Shown here piece after piece: positions 14,569 to 17,230 of a stretch of 17,230 bases of DNA. Source of the DNA: Parcubacteria group bacterium GW2011_GWA2_47_7 (GTDB lineage Bacteria; Patescibacteriota; Minisyncoccia; Phycocordibacterales; UBA6899). The notes beneath the pieces were generated by a model. The model saw only the letters and a program-made list of their open reading frames with translations. It made no database searches and was not told the origin of the DNA. A program made the translations under genes and the position numbers. Position 1 is the first letter of the stretch. Every line of letters begins with the position of its first letter. The stretch covers positions 1 through 17,230 of the forward strand of contig LCOM01000033.1 of assembly GCA_000999395.1 (NCBI GenBank). The letters are read 5' to 3'.

Positions 14569-14678
14569 AGTACACCTTTGCGGTTTATTTAGCATGAGAA
14601 TGCTTCATAAATAACACCACGGAGAGTGCTTCATTTTTCTAAAATGGAGTACCGTTAAGAAAAATTGGTCGCGCAAAG
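14569..14678 (+). repeat. Structured repeat family, copy II (most complete)
   Basis: Folds as a three-way junction. The closing stem is CTTTGCG (14576-14582) with CGCAAAG (14672-14678). Hairpin A is TTTAT..AGCAT-GAGA-ATGCT..ATAAA (14584-14611). A single-stranded AACACCACGGAGAGTGCTTC follows. Hairpin B is ATTTTTCT..AATGG-AGTA-CCGTT.AGAAAAAT (14633-14665), then TGGTCGC. Stem changes against the other copies are compensatory. Confidence 0.75.
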
Positions 14679-14695
14679 CTTTTCGAATTTCGCAC

Positions 14696-14774
14696 GAAAG
14701 TGCACCACCGCGAGTACCTCATTTTTCTAAGGCGGAATACTGCTAAGAAAAAATAGTCGCAGCAGTGCACTTTC
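14696..14774 (+). repeat. Structured repeat family, copy III
   Basis: A perfect 9-bp closing stem GAAAGTGCA (14696-14704) / TGCACTTTC (14766-14774) surrounds CCACCGCGAGTACCTC, hairpin B (ATTTTTCT..GGCGG-AATA-CTGCT.AGAAAAAAT) and AGTCGCAGC. Hairpin A is missing. The 51-bp hairpin repeat follows two bases later. Confidence 0.75.
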
Positions 14775-14776
14775 TC

Positions 14777-14827
14777 CTCTCCGCCCAACAAAAATGGCGC
14801 CTAAGGGCGCTCATATTTTGTTCGGGC
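14777..14827. repeat. 51-bp palindromic repeat, left copy
   Basis: Identical to 17083-17133 at 49 of 51 positions and in the same orientation. It folds as a long hairpin: CCCAACAAAAAT with ATTTTGTT.GGG, and inner GCGCC-TAA-GGGCGC. It could act as a terminator, but also marks the left edge of the segment holding the Cache-HAMP gene. Confidence 0.85.
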
Positions 14828-14916
14828 TGTGTGTATTGAACGAAGTTCGAATGTATTTTGAATTGACCCCCGATGACCAATGATGCGCGCCTCGTCCACT
14901 CCCTGTGGTCGCGTAT

Positions 14917-15000
14917 GCAAAAACCAAAAATTTTCCTCCCCCTTCTTTTTTCTCGGTGGAGTGTGTGACAGCAAAGGGAAAGGAATATTTTTGGTTTTGC
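14917..15000. repeat. Imperfect inverted repeat upstream of the sensor gene
   Basis: GCAAAAACCAAAAATTTTCC (14917-14936) and its near reverse complement at 14982-15000 (one indel, one mismatch) can form a stem of about 19 bp. The 45-base loop contains pyrimidine- and purine-rich stretches that can extend the pairing. The rest of 14828-15106 contains no gene I can support. Confidence 0.6.
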
Positions 15001-15106
15001 TTCGCCGTTTCGGTCACTGATGAAAAGAACATTATTAGTTTATTGTGCTTTGTTCCACAAATGTGTGGTAATCTAAGAGGAGTGATTTGAATGTATAAGC
15101 AATACC

Positions 15107-16534
15107 ATGACCAATACAATAAAAAAAGGAGTCCCCATCAGATACATGTTTACGTTGCCTTTCATTCTTCTTCTGCTTATCTCTTTGGGCGTCGTAGGTT
15201 TTGTCTCTGTTCAAAACAGCCAAAAAATAGCACGTGCGTATGCCAATGATCAAATGGATGAAATAGACAGTAAAATTTCGAATCGACTGGCAACTTTCCT
15301 AGCTGAGCCGCTCAAAATAAATGAGACCAATGCTAGTTTGATGAAAAGCAAATTTTTAGATCCTACGAAAACAGATGAATTTCTCAAATATTTCTGGAAT
15401 CAAGGTGCGGTCTTCCCCAACTATGGAACAATCGAGTTTGCTAACTCAAACGGGGAGATCTATGGTGCAAATGCATCTCAAAAATATATTGTCATGGCAG
15501 ATAAAGCTCTGACGGACAATTCAATAAATAGATATACTGTGAATGAAAACGGGTATAGGTTTTCACTAATAAATGAAACAAAAAATTATGATGCAAGAAA
15601 AAGGAGTTGGTACAAGGAAGCTGTTTCTGCCCATAAACCAATTTGGACAGAAATATCCCCATCAGTGACGACTCAAAGACTGGATATTAGTGCCGTAAGT
15701 CCTTATTATGAAAACAATGAATTGAAAGGAGTGTTTGTTGTCGATGTCTCTTTGGGAAAAATAAGTGATTATTTGAAAAGTCTAGAAATTGGGAAAACAG
15801 GTCAAGCGTTTATTCTGGAAAAATCAGGTGATGTTATTGCTGGTAGCACCATTGAACAACCATTCATTGTTGAGGGCGACAACTCTACACTGAGCAGATT
15901 GAATGTATCTAATATTTCTGATTCTATAATAAAAAATACATACGATTTTGTCATAAGTAAAAAGCCAGATTTATTAAGCATCGATAAAACTGAAGAATAT
16001 TCATTTAATATTGACCGCAAACCATACTTTCTGCACATAACGCCCTATATAGACGCACAAGGTATCGAATGGATAGTCTTTGTTTTGATTCCGGAATCAG
16101 ATTTCATGGAGAATGCGGATAAGAGTGCCATATTTACAATAAATCTCACTCTCGTTTTCATTCTGATTACGGCAATTACGGGCCTTGTGTTGGGGCGAAA
16201 GATAGTCAAGCCTCTCAATGAATTGAATAATGGAGCAAAAAGTGTTTCGGAGGGAGATTTGGATAAAACAATTTCAATAGCGCCCATTCGGGAAATCGGA
16301 GAATTAGCCTCTTCATTTAATCACATGGCCATAGACTTGAAAAAATCCAGGATTGATCTTGAGAACTATAGTAAGGATCTAGAAAAGGAAGTTGCTCAAA
16401 GAACGATAGATTTAAATCAAAAAATGAGCGAACTGGAAAAAATGAACAAATTTATGACCAATCGGGAATTGAAAATGATTGAGTTGAAAAATGAAATAAA
16501 GAACCTAAAAGATAAAGCTACCCCGAGCTCATAA
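15107..16534 (+). CDS. Cache-HAMP membrane sensor without an output domain
   Basis: The 475-aa product has TM1 (about 13-35), an extracellular double-Cache domain (about 40-335), TM2 (about 342-363), HAMP (about 364-416, KPLNELNNGAKSVSEGDLDKTI) and a C-terminal coiled coil (417-470, ending ELEKMNKFMTNRELKMIEL). No kinase, methyl-acceptor, cyclase or phosphatase domain follows. In the Cache domain, YDARKRSWY (161-169) gives Y-x4-R-x-W-Y and Asp213 lies in VVDVSL. Together these recall the amino-acid-binding dCache_1 signature, although one expected aromatic position is not conserved. The function is probably to sense an external ligand and signal through an unknown partner. Codons are visibly AT-richer than in neighbours, which suggests transfer. 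ATG 15107 is the first start after an in-frame stop; AGAGGAG lies 25 bases upstream, so the start is uncertain (ATG 15146 is the alternative). Confidence 0.9.
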   Translation: MTNTIKKGVPIRYMFTLPFILLLLISLGVVGFVSVQNSQKIARAYANDQMDEIDSKISNRLATFLAEPLKINETNASLMKSKFLDPTKTDEFLKYFWNQGAVFPNYGTIEFANSNGEIYGANASQKYIVMADKALTDNSINRYTVNENGYRFSLINETKNYDARKRSWYKEAVSAHKPIWTEISPSVTTQRLDISAVSPYYENNELKGVFVVDVSLGKISDYLKSLEIGKTGQAFILEKSGDVIAGSTIEQPFIVEGDNSTLSRLNVSNISDSIIKNTYDFVISKKPDLLSIDKTEEYSFNIDRKPYFLHITPYIDAQGIEWIVFVLIPESDFMENADKSAIFTINLTLVFILITAITGLVLGRKIVKPLNELNNGAKSVSEGDLDKTISIAPIREIGELASSFNHMAIDLKKSRIDLENYSKDLEKEVAQRTIDLNQKMSELEKMNKFMTNRELKMIELKNEIKNLKDKATPSS

Positions 16535-16549
16535 CGTCAGTCGAGTTTG

Positions 16550-16729
16550 TTATACAGTTGTCTCACGTAATGAATTCATGTCATTCGTATTACGCTTGGC
16601 TTTTCTCTCTGGATCAGCACCGGTAAAATCCAGCGCATTCGGAATATAGCCAATTTTCCCTTTTAGCACGAGTTTTTTTAGTTTGTTGGTCTCGTTACCG
16701 AGTTCGTATGATGATAAATAGAATTTCAT
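16550..16729 (-). pseudogene. N-terminal remnant of a peptidase E-like (S51) gene
   Basis: A 59-codon minus-strand frame starts at ATG 16729, with AGGA a few bases upstream, and ends in TAA at 16552-16550. The sequence MKFYLSSYELGNETNKLKKL, then GKIGYIPNALDFTGADPERK and NDMNSLRE looks like the first 55 residues of peptidase E-type proteins (class I glutaminase-like fold), which are normally about 200 aa. After LRE the match ends in TTV and a stop, so the catalytic Ser and His region is missing. The cut lies only 15 bases from the stop of the AT-rich Cache-HAMP gene, which points to a recombination junction there. It could still be expressed as a short peptide, but a function is unlikely. Confidence 0.65.
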
Positions 16730-16827
16730 AAAGTCCTAATCCCTTTAGAGTTCTTACATTTTATCACTTTTCAGTTTTAGAAAGTAGCTTAAAATAAAGA
16801 CATTTTAAGCTCTAATTTCAAAACTAC

Positions 16828-16917
16828 TGGCGGAGGGGGCGAGATTCGAACTCGCGGACCTTTTAATGGGTCGACAGTTTAGTAAACTGTTGATTTAAAC
16901 CACTCATCCACCCCTCC
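16828..16917 (-). tRNA. tRNA-Ser, anticodon ACU
   Basis: A 90-nt class II tRNA. The acceptor is GGAGGGG/CCCCTCC with G73 and encoded CCA (16830-16828). The anticodon stem is ACAGT/ACTGT with loop TTACTAA (anticodon ACT, plus 16881-16883), the long variable arm GACC/GGTC, and the T-arm GCGAG-TTCGAAT-CTCGC. The long variable arm and G73 identify serine. The expected anticodon for AGC/AGU is GCU; here the first base is A. A TATGCT hexamer (16938-16933) could be its -10. Confidence 0.92.
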
Positions 16918-16990
16918 TAATCCTTGTACTGTAGCATAAAATTGAGTGCTGAAAGAGGGGGGGGGCGGGATGTTCGACCCTTACAGGGTC

Positions 16991-17080
16991 AGTACTCCCT
17001 TCCGATTTACTCAGCATAGGAATGCTTTGTAAACATCGCAAAGCCCTTCTCGTCCTGTACGGAGTGAAGCAGTTCAGTCG
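16991..17080 (+). repeat. Structured repeat family, copy IV
   Basis: Begins AGTAC like copies I and II, directly after a GACCCT-TAC-AGGGTC hairpin (16976-16990) and a G-rich tract (16957-16970). Hairpin A is TTTAC..AGCAT-AGGA-ATGCT..GTAAA (17006-17033); its lower stem covaries with copy II. The hairpin B position is a different, weaker pairing (CTTC/GAAG around 17045-17069), then CAGTCGC. Confidence 0.65.
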
Positions 17081-17082
17081 CT

Positions 17083-17133
17083 CTCTCCGCCCAACAAAAA
17101 TGGCGCCTAAGGGCGCTCATGTTTTGTTTGGGC
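17083..17133. repeat. 51-bp palindromic repeat, right copy
   Basis: Direct copy of 14777-14827 with two differences. The outer stem is longer here (CCGCCCAACAAAA with TTTTGTTTGGGCGG). It follows copy IV of the structured repeat by two bases, as the left copy follows copy III. The remaining 17134-17230 shows nothing I can name. Confidence 0.85.
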
Positions 17134-17230
17134 GGTGGCGATGTCCCGAAGTTAGAACCGATTAGGGGGCTTCATTACAGTCGCGTTGATAAAATTGTAC
17201 GTGATTTAAGGCGAATTTACAAGGATAATC

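Noticed and set aside
14811..15119. 102-codon minus-strand frame
   Set aside because: It spans the 51-bp repeat and the inverted repeat, has no ribosome site and no recognisable protein pattern.
15091..15246. ATG at 15091 with a nearby AGAGGAG
   Set aside because: The frame is short, stops soon and overlaps the sensor gene out of frame; the sensor's signal-anchor sequence is clearly the real coding frame.
14275..17133. Classical insertion sequence or integron
   Set aside because: No transposase or integrase frame, no terminal inverted repeats of IS type, and no gene-cassette array; only direct hairpin repeats are seen.

Overview
The window looks like a piece of a small-genome bacterial chromosome of the Candidate Phyla Radiation / Patescibacteria (Parcubacteria-like) type. 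This is an inference from the gene set and from protein features: a shortened RecG N-terminus, paired DUF5666-like membrane proteins around a MacAB-type exporter, a remnant of a peptidase E-like gene, sparse Shine-Dalgarno sites, and intergenic DNA full of structured repeats. No ribosomal RNA or marker protein is present to prove it.

Layout. 1-400: the 3' end of an unknown membrane-anchored gene and its terminator. 400-1910: repeat-rich DNA, then on the minus strand smpB followed by its RNA partner ssrA (tmRNA), which is not a protein gene and is easy to miss. The tmRNA encodes an unusually long tag and ends in an 85-nt palindrome. 2035-5100: a small membrane ORF (minus), ftsH (membrane AAA protease, plus) and an orphan 138-aa gene. 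5156-5960: a tRNA-Ile with the rare UAU anticodon, followed by a 54-bp-period tandem array of tRNA 3' halves, then dut (dUTPase). 6195-8393: recG (minus).

8613-14274: a seven-gene minus-strand operon. In transcription order it holds an ECF sigma factor, a two-TM protein that is probably its regulator, a DUF5666-like membrane protein, a MacA-like adaptor with a large helical insert, a MacB/LolD-type ATPase, a MacB-type permease broken by an internal deletion with frameshift, and a second DUF5666-like protein. Known MacAB-type systems export peptides, lipids or drugs. The sigma factor probably controls the set in response to envelope stress, but the broken permease suggests the exporter is not functional in this sequence.

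14275-17230: an accessory-looking stretch. It contains several copies of a structured repeat, an AT-rich Cache-HAMP sensor with no output domain, the cut-off N-terminus of a peptidase E-like gene, and a tRNA-Ser with an ACU anticodon. Two 51-bp direct repeats (2 mismatches) bracket this stretch. A copy of the same structured repeat family also lies between smpB and ssrA. The best candidates for something undescribed are this covarying structured repeat family, the tRNA 3'-half array, and the tmRNA with its self-complementary trailer.
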